A DNA stretch of 64,000 nucleotides, taken from the NCBI RefSeq assembly GCF_001877785.1, contig NZ_MINN01000128.1:186001-250000 (forward strand), read 5' to 3'. The notes under the pieces are model-generated. The model ran no database searches. It saw nothing but the letters and a program-made list of their open reading frames with translations, and was not told the DNA's origin. Positions 51,347-60,412 of the stretch are shown here, piece by piece (the stretch's first letter is position 1; each line of letters begins with the position of its first letter). The stretch comes from Rossellomorea aquimaris. GTDB taxonomy: Bacteria; Bacillota; Bacilli; Bacillales; Bacillaceae_B. Position numbers and translations under genes: made by a program.

Positions 51347-52691
51347 AAAAAGCAGCCAGTATCTTTGGCTCCCGTTTACTCAAATGAAGGACTATGATGC
51401 AGATCCACTGGTGATTGAAAGCGGGGAGGGGGTATACCTCCGTGATATCCACGGAAAAGAGTATCTCGATGGATACTCATCTCTATGGCTGAATGTCCAT
51501 GGTCACCGGAATGAAGAAATCAATCATGCCATCAAGGAACAGCTGGATAAAATCGCCCACTCGACATTGCTTGGTGCTTCCAATATTCCGTCGATCCTGC
51601 TGGCAGAAAAGCTGATCGACCTTTCTCCCGAAAAGCTGAAGCGGGTGTTCTATTCAGACAGCGGTGCAACATCGGTGGAAATCGCGATTAAAATGGCGTA
51701 TCAATATTGGCAGAACATCGGAAGGCCAGAGAAGCAGAAATTCATCACACTTAAAAATGCCTATCATGGGGATACGGTAGGGGCCATCAGCGTGGGGAAA
51801 GTGGATATCTTTCACCGCGTCTATAAATCTCTCATGTTCCATTCCCTGGTTGCCCCGTTTCCTGATGTCTACCACCATCCCGACCTGGATGATGCAGATG
51901 AAATCCGCGATCGGTGCCTTCAGGAGCTGGAGGAGATCCTCAGAGAATATCACCACGAAATTGCCGGAATGACCGTCGAATCGCTGATACAGGGAGCCGG
52001 CGGGATGAATATCATGCCAAAAGGGTATTTTAAAGGAGTCGAAGATCTTTGCAGGAAATACAATATCCTTCTGATCGTCGACGAGGTGGCGACAGGGTTT
52101 GGCCGCACCGGAAAAATGTTCGCCGTAGAGCATGAAGGCGTCCAGCCTGATATCATGACGGTTGCAAAAGGGATTACGGGCGGATATCTGCCAATCGCAG
52201 CGACACTGACGACGGAAGAAATCTATGAAGCATTTTACGACGACTATAATTCTTTAAAAACATTCTTCCACGGCCATTCCTACACAGGAAATCAGCTTGG
52301 ATGCGCAGCTGCACTTGCCAATCTTGAAATCTATAAGAGAGAAAATCTGATAGAGAAGACACAGGAGAAAATATCAATAATTGAAAATCTGCTGAAGCCG
52401 TTGAAACAGCATCCACACGTAGGGGATATCCGGCAGCTCGGGATGATCTGCGGTATCGAATTGGTGATTGATAAGGAGTCAAAAAAACCTTTCGAGTGGG
52501 AAGACAGAGTCGGATATCATACCACCCTGAAAATGAGGGAACTCGGCATGCTGACTCGCCCGATCGGGGATACGATCGTCTTCATGCCGCCGCTTGCAGC
52601 GAATGAAGAGGAACTTAGGGAGATGGTGAGTATCATGAGTGAAGCGATTGAAATGACGACGAAGAAATATGCAGGTGAAAAAGCAGTGTGA
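51324..52691 (+). CDS. bioA: Adenosylmethionine-8-amino-7-oxononanoate aminotransferase BioA
   Basis: This 455-residue class III aminotransferase has WLPFTQM near residue 11, [15 protein letters not shown] near 108, and the PLP-lysine in [12 protein letters not shown] near 278. It makes diaminopelargonate, the BioD substrate. ATG 51324 follows AGGAGG. No bioF, bioB, bioW or bioI follows; glcF on the other strand comes next. Confidence 0.93.
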   Translation: MNQEKLIEKSSQYLWLPFTQMKDYDADPLVIESGEGVYLRDIHGKEYLDGYSSLWLNVHGHRNEEINHAIKEQLDKIAHSTLLGASNIPSILLAEKLIDLSPEKLKRVFYSDSGATSVEIAIKMAYQYWQNIGRPEKQKFITLKNAYHGDTVGAISVGKVDIFHRVYKSLMFHSLVAPFPDVYHHPDLDDADEIRDRCLQELEEILREYHHEIAGMTVESLIQGAGGMNIMPKGYFKGVEDLCRKYNILLIVDEVATGFGRTGKMFAVEHEGVQPDIMTVAKGITGGYLPIAATLTTEEIYEAFYDDYNSLKTFFHGHSYTGNQLGCAAALANLEIYKRENLIEKTQEKISIIENLLKPLKQHPHVGDIRQLGMICGIELVIDKESKKPFEWEDRVGYHTTLKMRELGMLTRPIGDTIVFMPPLAANEEELREMVSIMSEAIEMTTKKYAGEKAV

Positions 52692-52703
52692 GTTTGTGGG
52701 GGC

Positions 52704-52840
52704 GTACCAGGTACCACATAGGTATGTTTGTACCAGGTACAGAACCCTTGAATTGTGCCAGGAACAAAATCTCTGATTTGAGCCAGGCACAAAACGCTTG
52801 AGTTGAGCCAGGCACAATACCCCGTATCTGTGCCTGGCAC
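52704..52840. repeat. Phased 25-bp tandem array of GTGCCAGGCAC-like words
   Basis: Six 11-12-bp words start at 52704, 52730, 52755, 52780, 52805 and 52830: spacing 26, then exactly 25 four times. They drift from GTACCAGGTACC through GTGCCAGGAAC and GAGCCAGGCAC to GTGCCTGGCAC. Spacers of 14 bp end in TTGAATT/TTGAGTT-like sequence. The last word is the reverse complement of the preceding ones, so it can pair with any of them. The array spans the whole gap between bioA and glcF and probably includes their shared terminator. Confidence 0.8.
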
Positions 52841-52853
52841 CCCCAACCAAATC

Positions 52854-54179
52854 TCACTCCACAACTGACTCCAACAAATAATCCACAATATGAACAGCCC
52901 GCATCTTCTCAGAAAGTCCTTCCCGCTCGATCCCGAGCTTCATCTGGAGGAGGCAGCCGGGATTTGCAGTGACGATCGTGACTGCACCCGTGGCAGCTGC
53001 GTTTTCCATTTTGTGATCGAGGATCTTCATGGACATTTCGGATTCGACGATATTGTAGATACCGGCAGAACCGCAGCAGTGATCGGCCTGCATCATCTCT
53101 TTGTATTCGGCCCCTTCTATTGATTGAAGGAGGATGCGGGGCTCCATGAATGTCCGCTGTACGTTACGGAGGTGGCAGGAATCCTGGTAGGTGATCCGTC
53201 CCCCCTCAGAACGCAGTTTCACTTTTTTATGAAACTCAAGCTCTACTAAAATAGAAGAGATGTCCTTGATCTTACTTTTAAACTGTACGGCTCGGTCTTT
53301 CCATTCTGGGTCGTCCTTCAACAGATGGTCATAGTCGACGAGGAAGGCACCGCACCCGCCGGCATTGGTGATGATATAATCAATGCCGGCTTCTTCAAAT
53401 GCCTCGATATTCCTTCTTGCTAATTGTTTGGCGGCATCTTTCTCGCCGCTGTGGCCGTGAAGGGCACCGCAGCACGTCTGAGTGTCAGGGATGGCGATCT
53501 CGCATCCGGCAAGCTGCAGAAGCCTTGTCGTCGCGTTATTTGTTTCCAGGAACATCGTATCCATCAAGCACCCGGAGAAGAAAGCGACCTTTTTCTTCTT
53601 CTCACCTATTGACGGCAGGGAAGACGGCCGGTTCTTCATTTCTTTCAATCTTGGAACCTTTGGGAGGACCCGTTCCATCACAGCCATGCTTTCAGGGAAC
53701 AACTTCATGACCCCTGTGGCGTGGGCGGCCTTCTGCAGTCCCGACCGCTGATAGATTCCAAGAAGGTGGGTCACCATCCTCATCCTTCCCGGGTGAGGGA
53801 ATAACCCTTCGAAAACCGTCTTCCGAAGAACACGTACGGGAAGGGAATGCTTTTTGTTCTGGTTGATGATATCGCGTGCTTCCTCTAAAAGATGGCCGTA
53901 GTTCACGCCTGAGGGGCAGACCGGCTCGCATGCCCTGCACCCGAGGCAGAGGTCAAGTGATCTTTCCACGTCTTCATCCGGTTCGATGACCCCGTCGACC
54001 ACTGCCTTCATCAGGGCGATGCGGCCGCGGGGGGAATGGGATTCCTTGAAGCCCGATTCGATATAGGTGGGGCAGGAGGGGAGGCAGAAACCGCATCTCA
54101 TGCAGTTCAGGAGCTCGTCCTGATCAATGCGATCCTTGAATTCCTGCTGTATCTGTTGTCTTTCCCTGGTTGTCGTCAT
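52854..54179 (-). CDS. glcF: Glycolate oxidase Fe-S subunit GlcF
   Basis: This 441-residue protein has two [4Fe-4S] motifs, CMRCGFCLPSCP near residue 21 and CLGCRACEPVCP near 72. Two CCG domains follow, CCGALHGHSG near 231 and CCGSAGIYN near 363. It passes electrons from the GlcD flavoprotein to the membrane. Its start overlaps the glcD stop by 4 bp. Confidence 0.9.
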   Translation of the reverse strand: MTTTRERQQIQQEFKDRIDQDELLNCMRCGFCLPSCPTYIESGFKESHSPRGRIALMKAVVDGVIEPDEDVERSLDLCLGCRACEPVCPSGVNYGHLLEEARDIINQNKKHSLPVRVLRKTVFEGLFPHPGRMRMVTHLLGIYQRSGLQKAAHATGVMKLFPESMAVMERVLPKVPRLKEMKNRPSSLPSIGEKKKKVAFFSGCLMDTMFLETNNATTRLLQLAGCEIAIPDTQTCCGALHGHSGEKDAAKQLARRNIEAFEEAGIDYIITNAGGCGAFLVDYDHLLKDDPEWKDRAVQFKSKIKDISSILVELEFHKKVKLRSEGGRITYQDSCHLRNVQRTFMEPRILLQSIEGAEYKEMMQADHCCGSAGIYNIVESEMSMKILDHKMENAAATGAVTIVTANPGCLLQMKLGIEREGLSEKMRAVHIVDYLLESVVE

Positions 54180-55588
54180 CTTGAAATCACCACTCGTTTT
54201 CTTGATTCTTTCGCAAATACTTTATTCGGGTTCATTATATTATTCGGGTCGAATGACTGCTTGATCATTTTCATCGCCCCGATTCCTTCTGGTCCAAGCT
54301 TCCACTCCAGATAGGGTGCTTTCATCATCCCGACTCCGTGTTCGCCGGTGATGGTGCCGCCGAGTTCTATGGCATGGGCAAAGATTTCCTCAAATGCCGC
54401 CTCGACTCGCTCCACTTCATCATGATCCCTGGCATCGGTGGCCACGGTAGGGTGGAGGTTGCCGTCACCTGCATGGCCGAATGTACAGATTTTCACATCA
54501 TGACGTTCGGCGATTTCATTGATCGCTTTAACCATTTTGGCGATTTCCGAACGGGGAACCGTTGCATCTTCCAGAATGGTCGTCGGCTTCAGGCGGGCGA
54601 GCGCCGACAGGGCAGAACGGCGGGCAGTGCGGAGAGCCTCTGCCTCCACTTCTGTCGCTGCCAATTGGACAGATACTGCCTGGTTCTCCAGGCACACCTC
54701 TTCCATTCGTTTCATATCCCGTTCTACCACTTCACGGGGGCCATCCTGTTCAATCAGGAGTACTGCCTTCACGTCAGTGGGAAGCCCTATATTTGCAAAA
54801 TCCTCGACAACTTCCAATGTAGGCTGATCGAGAAATTCGAGGGTGGCAGGGATGATCCGGTTCGAGATGATGTTTGAAACACTCTTTGCAGCTGCTTCAA
54901 TATCTTGATAGAGTGCGAGCATCGTCTGTTTCGTTTCCGGCATCGGTACAAGTTTCAGCGTTGCTTCCGTTATGACACACAGAGTTCCTTCGGATCCGAC
55001 AAAGAGACGGGTCAAATCATATCCGGCAACGTCTTTTGCAAGTTTCCCGCCCGTCCGCACGATATCACCATTAGGAAGGACCGCTTCCAAAGCAAGGACA
55101 TAATCGCGGGTGACGCCATACTTCAATCCTCTTAGACCTCCTGAATTTTCATTGATGTTGCCGCCTATCGTTGATATTTTCATAGAACTTGGGTCCGGGG
55201 GATAAAAGAGACCCCGTGCTTCGACCTCATTGATCAGATCCAGAGTAACCACTCCCGGCTGCACGGTGACTGTCAGATTCTCTTCATCCACCTCCAGAAT
55301 CCTGTTCATATGGGTGAACAGAAGAACGAGACCGCCTTCTGTCGGACACGTGCCTGCACATAAGTTCGTACCTGAACCTCTTGGGACGATCGGCACGCGA
55401 TGCTCATTGCATAGTTTCACAATTTCCGAAACTTCCTGTGTTGTGCGGGGGACGATGACGGCATCCGGCATCGATTGGAAATTTGGCGTTGCAACATAGG
55501 AATAGACGAGTCTTTCTGCAGAACTTTCCCTGTAGTGGTCTTCACCGACCACTTCGATGAATTGTTTTTTTAATGAAGTTGAAATCAT
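54176..55588 (-). CDS. glcD: Glycolate oxidase FAD subunit GlcD
   Basis: This 470-residue flavoprotein of the VAO/PCMH family has PRGSGTNLCAGTCPTEGG near residue 70, FAD-contacting NINENSGGLRGLKYG near 138, and the C-terminal HAGDGNLHP and GEHGVGMMKAP. It oxidises glycolate, or possibly D-lactate, which this family also uses. ATG 55588 follows AAAGGCGG. Terminators isolate it from murQ. Confidence 0.9.
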   Translation of the reverse strand: MISTSLKKQFIEVVGEDHYRESSAERLVYSYVATPNFQSMPDAVIVPRTTQEVSEIVKLCNEHRVPIVPRGSGTNLCAGTCPTEGGLVLLFTHMNRILEVDEENLTVTVQPGVVTLDLINEVEARGLFYPPDPSSMKISTIGGNINENSGGLRGLKYGVTRDYVLALEAVLPNGDIVRTGGKLAKDVAGYDLTRLFVGSEGTLCVITEATLKLVPMPETKQTMLALYQDIEAAAKSVSNIISNRIIPATLEFLDQPTLEVVEDFANIGLPTDVKAVLLIEQDGPREVVERDMKRMEEVCLENQAVSVQLAATEVEAEALRTARRSALSALARLKPTTILEDATVPRSEIAKMVKAINEIAERHDVKICTFGHAGDGNLHPTVATDARDHDEVERVEAAFEEIFAHAIELGGTITGEHGVGMMKAPYLEWKLGPEGIGAMKMIKQSFDPNNIMNPNKVFAKESRKRVVISR

Positions 55589-55620
55589 GGATATACCGCC
55601 TTTAATAAAGATATGAAAGA

Positions 55621-55655
55621 AAGGACGAGCCTTATAAAATAAGTCCGTCCCGTTT
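55621..55655 (-). terminator. Terminator of mupG-murQ
   Basis: On the minus strand GGACGGACTTAT pairs with ATAAGGCTCGTCC, followed by TTTCTTTC. Confidence 0.78.
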
Positions 55656-55663
55656 CTTATGGA

Positions 55664-56572
55664 TTATTTGGAAGAATGAAAAGCGGCAACGGCATCGCGT
55701 AAATGCCCGTCATGCTTTTTCAGGAGTTCGAGTACCCCTTTGCCTCTAAGCCCCGTCATGATCTGCAGGATTGCGGCTTTCGTATGGTTGTTTTGTTCGG
55801 CAAGGGCAGCACGTGCTTCTTCATCTGAAGCGCCGGTTGCGGTCTTGACGATGTTTTCTGCACGTTTGCGGAGTTTTTCATTGGTCATCTGGACATCGAC
55901 CATGAGGTTCCCGTAGACTTTTCCGATTTTGATCATGGAGGCAGTGGTCAGCATATTCAACACAAGCTTCTGGGCAGTGCCGGCCTTCATGCGTGTGGAT
56001 CCGGTCACTACTTCCGGGCCGACGATCGGAGCAATCGTGTAAGCTGAGATTTTCTCCATCTCGGAGTCCTTGCTGCAGACGATCGATACGGATACCGCCC
56101 CGATTTCGTTGGCGTATTCCAAAGCACCGATGGTATAAGGGGTGCGTCCGCTTGCGGCAATCCCGACTACGACATCGTTCCCGGTCAAGCCGATATCAAT
56201 AAGATCCTGTTTTCCCTGATCGCCGTCATCTTCTGCGCCTTCGATCGCTTCAGTGGTCGCTTCTTTTCCCCCTGCGATGATGCCGATTACCATCCCGGGA
56301 TCCGTTCCATATGTAGGCGGGCATTCTGAGGCGTCAAGTATCCCCAGGCGGCCGGACGTACCCGCGCCAGTATAGATCAGGCGTCCTCCTTTATTGAAGG
56401 CTTGTACAATCTTGTCCACTACTTCGCTGATTGAAGGGATTTCCTTTGCAATCGCGTTTGGAACGAGGAGATCTTCCTGATTGATGACTGTAACGATTTC
56501 TTCAGTGTCCATCAAATCGATGTTCAATGTTTTTGGGTTTTGCTGTTCTGTGTTCAATTTCGTTAAGTTCAT
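55664..56572 (-). CDS. murQ: N-acetylmuramic acid 6-phosphate etherase MurQ
   Basis: This 302-residue SIS-domain enzyme has GAGTSGRLGILDASECPPTY near residue 70 and GITASGRTPY-like GIAASGRTPYTIGAL near 138. It removes lactate from MurNAc-6-phosphate to give GlcNAc-6-phosphate, the NagA substrate. Its start overlaps the mupG stop (4 bp). Confidence 0.93.
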   Translation of the reverse strand: MNLTKLNTEQQNPKTLNIDLMDTEEIVTVINQEDLLVPNAIAKEIPSISEVVDKIVQAFNKGGRLIYTGAGTSGRLGILDASECPPTYGTDPGMVIGIIAGGKEATTEAIEGAEDDGDQGKQDLIDIGLTGNDVVVGIAASGRTPYTIGALEYANEIGAVSVSIVCSKDSEMEKISAYTIAPIVGPEVVTGSTRMKAGTAQKLVLNMLTTASMIKIGKVYGNLMVDVQMTNEKLRKRAENIVKTATGASDEEARAALAEQNNHTKAAILQIMTGLRGKGVLELLKKHDGHLRDAVAAFHSSK

Positions 56573-57648
56573 TTTGTATCCCTCGCTAGTAATTGAAATT
56601 TGCCTCCCGCTTTTATTTCATGGATGAGGGGGAGGTCTTCGTACACGACCCTTGCGATGACATTGACTTTATCATCTTTCGGCAGGTCCCGTTTCATGAT
56701 CTGAAGTTCACCGGAATATCTGCCGTATAATTCATTATCGACCGTCACCGTTCCCACTCTGCGCTCAACCGTGCTGCACGGTTCGATGGTTTTTCCGTTT
56801 CCGGCATATGACCGTGATTCCACTGACCTTATGACGTCCCTTGCAGGATCCATCCGGTTCGTATGCACCCCTTCAAGGAGGTGAGAGTAATCCTTATCTG
56901 TAAGTAATTCTACAGTTAAAGGGATGACACCTTTATCGATGATGTTCAGTGTCTTGAGCGTTTCTTCTTTCGAGGAAGGGTCCCCGATCAGTATTTTATC
57001 TGTATAACCCGAGTACTTTAATTGTGCCGCTGCAAGAGCGGGGGAGAGCCTCCGGTGCTGTTCAAGTGTGGGCAGCCCTTCGAATATCGGGCCGCGAAGC
57101 GTATCGTCGCCCGGTATGAACGCCATCGTCGTAATACCCCTGGAACTCAGCATGACGTTTCGCTCTATTAAAAAATCAAGGTCCAGCCCCGTTTCGGGAC
57201 GGGGATAGAAATTATGCCAGGCCTCGACGTTTTCCACATTTAATCCTTTTTCAATCAGACTGTCAAGTTCAGCATCAGATACGGTGCTCGCATTGATCCC
57301 GATCTTCAGCTGTTTTGAAAGATTCACGATTTCATCCGGGGAAAAGCCATAATCAACCCTGATCCCGGCCAGTCCCCAATCGAGAAGCAGCGGGACTCTA
57401 TCTCCGTCAATCCCCAAATGGCCGAGTGACTTCGGCGACACGTCGGCCATCAGTTCCATATTATATGTACGGGCAAGGCTGCCGAGCTCCTGAAGCAGGT
57501 CTTTATAGGTTTCCGGATTATCTTCAGGAATATGAAGGGAGGTAAAGATGGACTTAAATCCATAAGAGGAGGTCTTCCTGATCCATTCCGCATTCTTTTC
57601 CCTGTTTTCTTCTTTAAGATAAATTGAGATTCCCAGCATGTTTTCCAC
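56569..57648 (-). CDS. mupG: DUF871 protein MupG, 6-phospho-N-acetylmuramidase
   Basis: This 359-residue protein has an N-terminal TIM-barrel (to ~240) with LGISIYLKEENREKNAEWIR at the start and DWGLAGIRVDYGFSPDEI near 89. A cyclophilin-like C-terminal domain follows. The Staphylococcus MupG of this family splits MurNAc-6-phosphate-GlcNAc imported by MurP; adjacency to murQ and murP supports the same job. ATG 57648 follows AAGGAG. Confidence 0.87.
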   Translation of the reverse strand: MENMLGISIYLKEENREKNAEWIRKTSSYGFKSIFTSLHIPEDNPETYKDLLQELGSLARTYNMELMADVSPKSLGHLGIDGDRVPLLLDWGLAGIRVDYGFSPDEIVNLSKQLKIGINASTVSDAELDSLIEKGLNVENVEAWHNFYPRPETGLDLDFLIERNVMLSSRGITTMAFIPGDDTLRGPIFEGLPTLEQHRRLSPALAAAQLKYSGYTDKILIGDPSSKEETLKTLNIIDKGVIPLTVELLTDKDYSHLLEGVHTNRMDPARDVIRSVESRSYAGNGKTIEPCSTVERRVGTVTVDNELYGRYSGELQIMKRDLPKDDKVNVIARVVYEDLPLIHEIKAGGKFQLLARDTK

Positions 57649-57846
57649 TCCTTACATGAAGGCTGTTTTCTAAAAGATTGGTACTTTTCGTAAATTGGCT
57701 AGCAGCCTGAATATTGCTTGTGGACGTGCTCTTTTCGAATTCAACTTTAAACGACAGGTGGACAAAGATCAGAAAATACGCAAGTTCCGGTATTTTCTTG
57801 TGTGTAAAGCAACAAAGTATGCGAAAAGAGCTTACATGAAAAAACG

Positions 57847-57877
57847 TAAAGAAGGAGGAAGACCCTCCTTCTTTACT
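57847..57877 (-). terminator. Terminator between murP and mupG
   Basis: AAAGAAGGAGG and CCTCCTTCTTT form a perfect stem; on the minus strand ACGTTTTTTC follows. It suggests partial or full termination after murP. The 240-bp gap holds no supported gene. Confidence 0.8.
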
Positions 57878-57892
57878 AAAGTATGATTCTAC

Positions 57893-59269
57893 TTAAATAT
57901 CCTTTGCCATTTCATCTTTGAATCCGAACATCCATGTGAAGAGGAATCCGAATACGTACGCGATCAGGACACCTGCAAGATACAGAAGGATCTGCCCGTC
58001 TTCCATCAGGAAGGCAAGAGGGATACCTGATACACCGATTGCAATGGTTGCCGTTTTAAAGACAGCCTGGAAAGCACCCCCGACGGCAGCACCGAGACAA
58101 GCCGTGATGAATGGACGCCCAAGCGGCAGCGTGACTCCGAAGATCAGCGGTTCGCCGATACCAAGGATTCCAACTGGAAGTCCGCCTTTGATTACTTTTC
58201 TCAATCGCTGGTTCTTTGTTTTGAAGTAAATCGCAAATGCTGCACCAACCTGACCGGCACCACCCATGGCAAGGATCGGAAGGAGCGGGTCATTTCCGAT
58301 TGTATTGATCAATTCCATATGCACCGGAGTCAAGCCCTGGTGAAGTCCGGTCACAACAAGAGGAAGGAATGTACCTGCAAGGATCAGTCCCGCAAAGAAA
58401 CCGCCCATGTCGATCAGTCCGAGTAAACCTTTTGTGATTAAATCTGAAATGAAACCTCCGACAGGCTGGAGGATGACTAGAGTGGCGAATCCGGTAATCA
58501 GTAGTGACAGCGTCGGAGTAATGATGATATCCACTGCTGAAGGAACTACTTTACGGATTCTCTTCTCAAGGAATGCGATGAAAACGGCAGCAAGCATGAC
58601 GCCGATTAAACCGCCGCGTCCAGGTACAAGATCTTCCCCAAATAATGTGATATTGGCAAGACCAGGGTTGATGATGAGGATGCCGGCTGCACCGCCAAGG
58701 GCAGGAGAACCACCAAATTCTTTCGCGGTATTAATACCGACGAATACACCAAGGTAACCAAATAGACCCCATCCGATCAAGTTAAGGATCTCAATCAGTG
58801 TCGATTCAGGATTAACACCCGATCGAACGATGACGTTTGTGAGCCCTGCAATCAGCCCGGAAGCAACGATAGCCGGAATCAGCGGAATAAAGATACTGGC
58901 TATTTTACGTAAAAATAATTTGAATGGCGTGGCGTTCTTTTTCTTTAAATCTGCTTTTGTACGATCGGCGAGTCCTTCGAATGAAAAGTCCTCATCTTCC
59001 TCGTCCACTGATGAAACAGACTTTCCTGTCATCGCTGAAACTTCAGCTGCGACCTTGGTGACAATTCCCGGTCCCAATATGATCTGAATCGTTTCTGCTT
59101 CGACTACCCCAAGCACCCCGTCTATTTTTTTGATGCCTGCTAAGTCGACCCTGCCCTCATCGATCGGTTTGACGCGAAGCCGCGTCATACATGATTCCAA
59201 TGAGGCGATATTATCAGGTCCGCCAAGAAGCCCGGTAATTTCCTGGGCCAATCTTTCTTCCTTCCGCAT
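57893..59269 (-). CDS. murP: MurNAc-type PTS transporter, EIIBC
   Basis: This 458-residue protein has an N-terminal EIIB domain (1 to ~85) with the phosphorylated cysteine in SLESCMTRLRV near residue 28. An EIIC membrane domain of about ten helices follows, with TGLHQGLTPVHMELI near 313 and GIGEPLIFGVTLPLG near 380. No EIIA domain is present, so a shared glucose-type EIIA is needed. The neighbours mupG and murQ indicate MurNAc or MurNAc-GlcNAc as substrate. The promoter carries a NagR operator and a cre. Confidence 0.87.
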   Translation of the reverse strand: MRKEERLAQEITGLLGGPDNIASLESCMTRLRVKPIDEGRVDLAGIKKIDGVLGVVEAETIQIILGPGIVTKVAAEVSAMTGKSVSSVDEEDEDFSFEGLADRTKADLKKKNATPFKLFLRKIASIFIPLIPAIVASGLIAGLTNVIVRSGVNPESTLIEILNLIGWGLFGYLGVFVGINTAKEFGGSPALGGAAGILIINPGLANITLFGEDLVPGRGGLIGVMLAAVFIAFLEKRIRKVVPSAVDIIITPTLSLLITGFATLVILQPVGGFISDLITKGLLGLIDMGGFFAGLILAGTFLPLVVTGLHQGLTPVHMELINTIGNDPLLPILAMGGAGQVGAAFAIYFKTKNQRLRKVIKGGLPVGILGIGEPLIFGVTLPLGRPFITACLGAAVGGAFQAVFKTATIAIGVSGIPLAFLMEDGQILLYLAGVLIAYVFGFLFTWMFGFKDEMAKDI

Positions 59270-59309
59270 AAAATTCTCCCCTTTTTAATAAAAATGTAAT
59301 AACTAATAA

Positions 59310-59323
59310 TGAATTCGCTTACA
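59310..59323. promoter_or_regulatory. cre-like CcpA site at the murP start point
   Basis: On the minus strand TGTAAGCGAATTCA matches 13 of 14 positions of the cre consensus. It spans the predicted start near 59321. Confidence 0.5.
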
Positions 59324-59327
59324 AAGT

Positions 59328-59360
59328 ATCATATCAACTATTAGTATAGATGTCTATACC
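59328..59360 (-). promoter_or_regulatory. murP promoter with -35 inside a NagR operator
   Basis: GTATAGA-TG-TCTATAC (59344-59359) is a perfect palindrome. Minus-strand TAGACA (59356-59351) serves as -35, and TATGAT (59333-59328) as -10 with a 17-bp spacer. Confidence 0.7.
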
Positions 59361-59403
59361 ATTTATCGAAAGAAAAGAACAAGTTTTTAAGAATAATAGA
59401 CAA

Positions 59404-59443
59404 AAAACTCACCCCGGGCTTATCAGCCCCTGGTGAGTTTTTT
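59404..59443. terminator. Terminator of nagR
   Basis: AACTCACC and GGTGAGTT close an inner GGGCTTATCAGCCC hairpin, with T-runs on both strands. Confidence 0.9.
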
Positions 59444-60177
59444 TATCTCAGTCTTTCGATATCCATCTTGTATTTGTATTTATCCCCCCGGTAAGTGGAC
59501 TTTACCAGTTCAAATGGAGAGCCGCCTTCAAGGTATGTTTCGCGCTGGATGAATAAAACCGGTTCTCCTTTTTCCAGCTTCAGGTGTTTGGCGTCATCTT
59601 CGGTCGCAGCTGCAGCCTCGATCGATTGAGAGGCGTGGCCGAGCTTTAATCCGATTTCTTCCTCCACATATTGATATAGGGAGTGAGACAGAATTTCCTG
59701 ACTCAGGCCCGGAATCAGTTTTACAGGGATATAGGTCGTCTCGATGGCCATCGGTTCATTGCTTGCAAGACGGATCCGTTTAATTTTATAAACAAGGTCA
59801 TCTTCCTTCAAGCTGAAATGATGAACCAGATCATCGGTCGGACTCGAGAGTTCAAAATGGATTAATTTATTGCCGGGTTCAAGCCCGCGTCTTCTCATGT
59901 CCTCACTGAATGAGGTCAAGCCATGCAGGGATTGTTCGAATTTATGCTGTGAAACATAAGTACCGCTCCCTTTTTTCCGGTACAAGAAATTTTTATTGAC
60001 TAGGTTGGTGATCGCCTGGCGGACGGTCATCCGGCTGATAGTGAATTGTTCAGCAAGTTCTCTTTCAGAAGGAAGCACGTCCCCGGGTTTGAGGACACCG
60101 GAGTCAATCATCCCTTTTATATGTTCTTCAATTTGGTAATACAGAGGTAAAGGAGACTTTTTATTGACCAATATCAT
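59443..60177 (-). CDS. nagR: GntR/HutC-family amino-sugar regulator NagR (YvoA-like)
   Basis: This protein has 244 residues, against 243 in B. subtilis NagR. The winged helix shows LPSERELAEQFTISRMTVRQ near residue 33, and the UTRA effector domain runs from ~85, with HGLTSFSEDMRRRGLEPG at its start. NagR is released from DNA by GlcN-6-P or GlcNAc-6-P. ATG 60177 is chosen by homologue length; the frame opens at 60240. Three operators lie around it. Confidence 0.9.
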   Translation of the reverse strand: MILVNKKSPLPLYYQIEEHIKGMIDSGVLKPGDVLPSERELAEQFTISRMTVRQAITNLVNKNFLYRKKGSGTYVSQHKFEQSLHGLTSFSEDMRRRGLEPGNKLIHFELSSPTDDLVHHFSLKEDDLVYKIKRIRLASNEPMAIETTYIPVKLIPGLSQEILSHSLYQYVEEEIGLKLGHASQSIEAAAATEDDAKHLKLEKGEPVLFIQRETYLEGGSPFELVKSTYRGDKYKYKMDIERLR

Positions 60178-60244
60178 TGTCACCGTCCTGAGAAGTATAG
60201 TGTTTAACGTATCCTGATTCATACTTTCGTTCATAATCAAACAT

Positions 60245-60278
60245 ATCTTACCATCTGAATCAATATGATGTCTATACC
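60245..60278 (-). promoter_or_regulatory. nagR promoter with -35 inside a NagR half-operator
   Basis: GGTATAGACA (minus strand, 60278-60269) gives TAGACA as -35; TAAGAT at 60250-60245 is the -10 with an 18-bp spacer. It suggests autoregulation. Confidence 0.55.
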
Positions 60279-60342
60279 AGTATGAAGTGGGCTGTGAATA
60301 TATTCCTGGATTTTATGTCTATTTTTAGTCTAAAATTAAATT

Positions 60343-60375
60343 GGTATAGACAACTATGACCTGAAATGATACATT
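60343..60375 (+). promoter_or_regulatory. nagAB promoter with -35 inside a NagR operator
   Basis: GGTATAGACA at 60343-60352 gives TAGACA (60347-60352) as -35. TACATT at 60370-60375 is the -10, with a 17-bp spacer. A degenerate copy lies ~20 bp upstream. Confidence 0.65.
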
Positions 60376-60412
60376 CACAACAGATAAAGTTTACTCGGAA
60401 GGGGAATGAAAT

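Noticed and set aside
52704-52840. CRISPR array
   Set aside because: Repeats are only 11-12 bp and degenerate, the spacers resemble each other, and no cas gene is present.
52479-52888. Overlapping minus-strand ORFs across the 25-bp array
   Set aside because: Their periodic Cys/Trp-rich peptides arise from the array in several frames, and they overlap bioA and glcF.
57695-57886. 63-codon ORF between murP and mupG
   Set aside because: It runs through the terminator hairpin and lacks a ribosome site and recognisable features.
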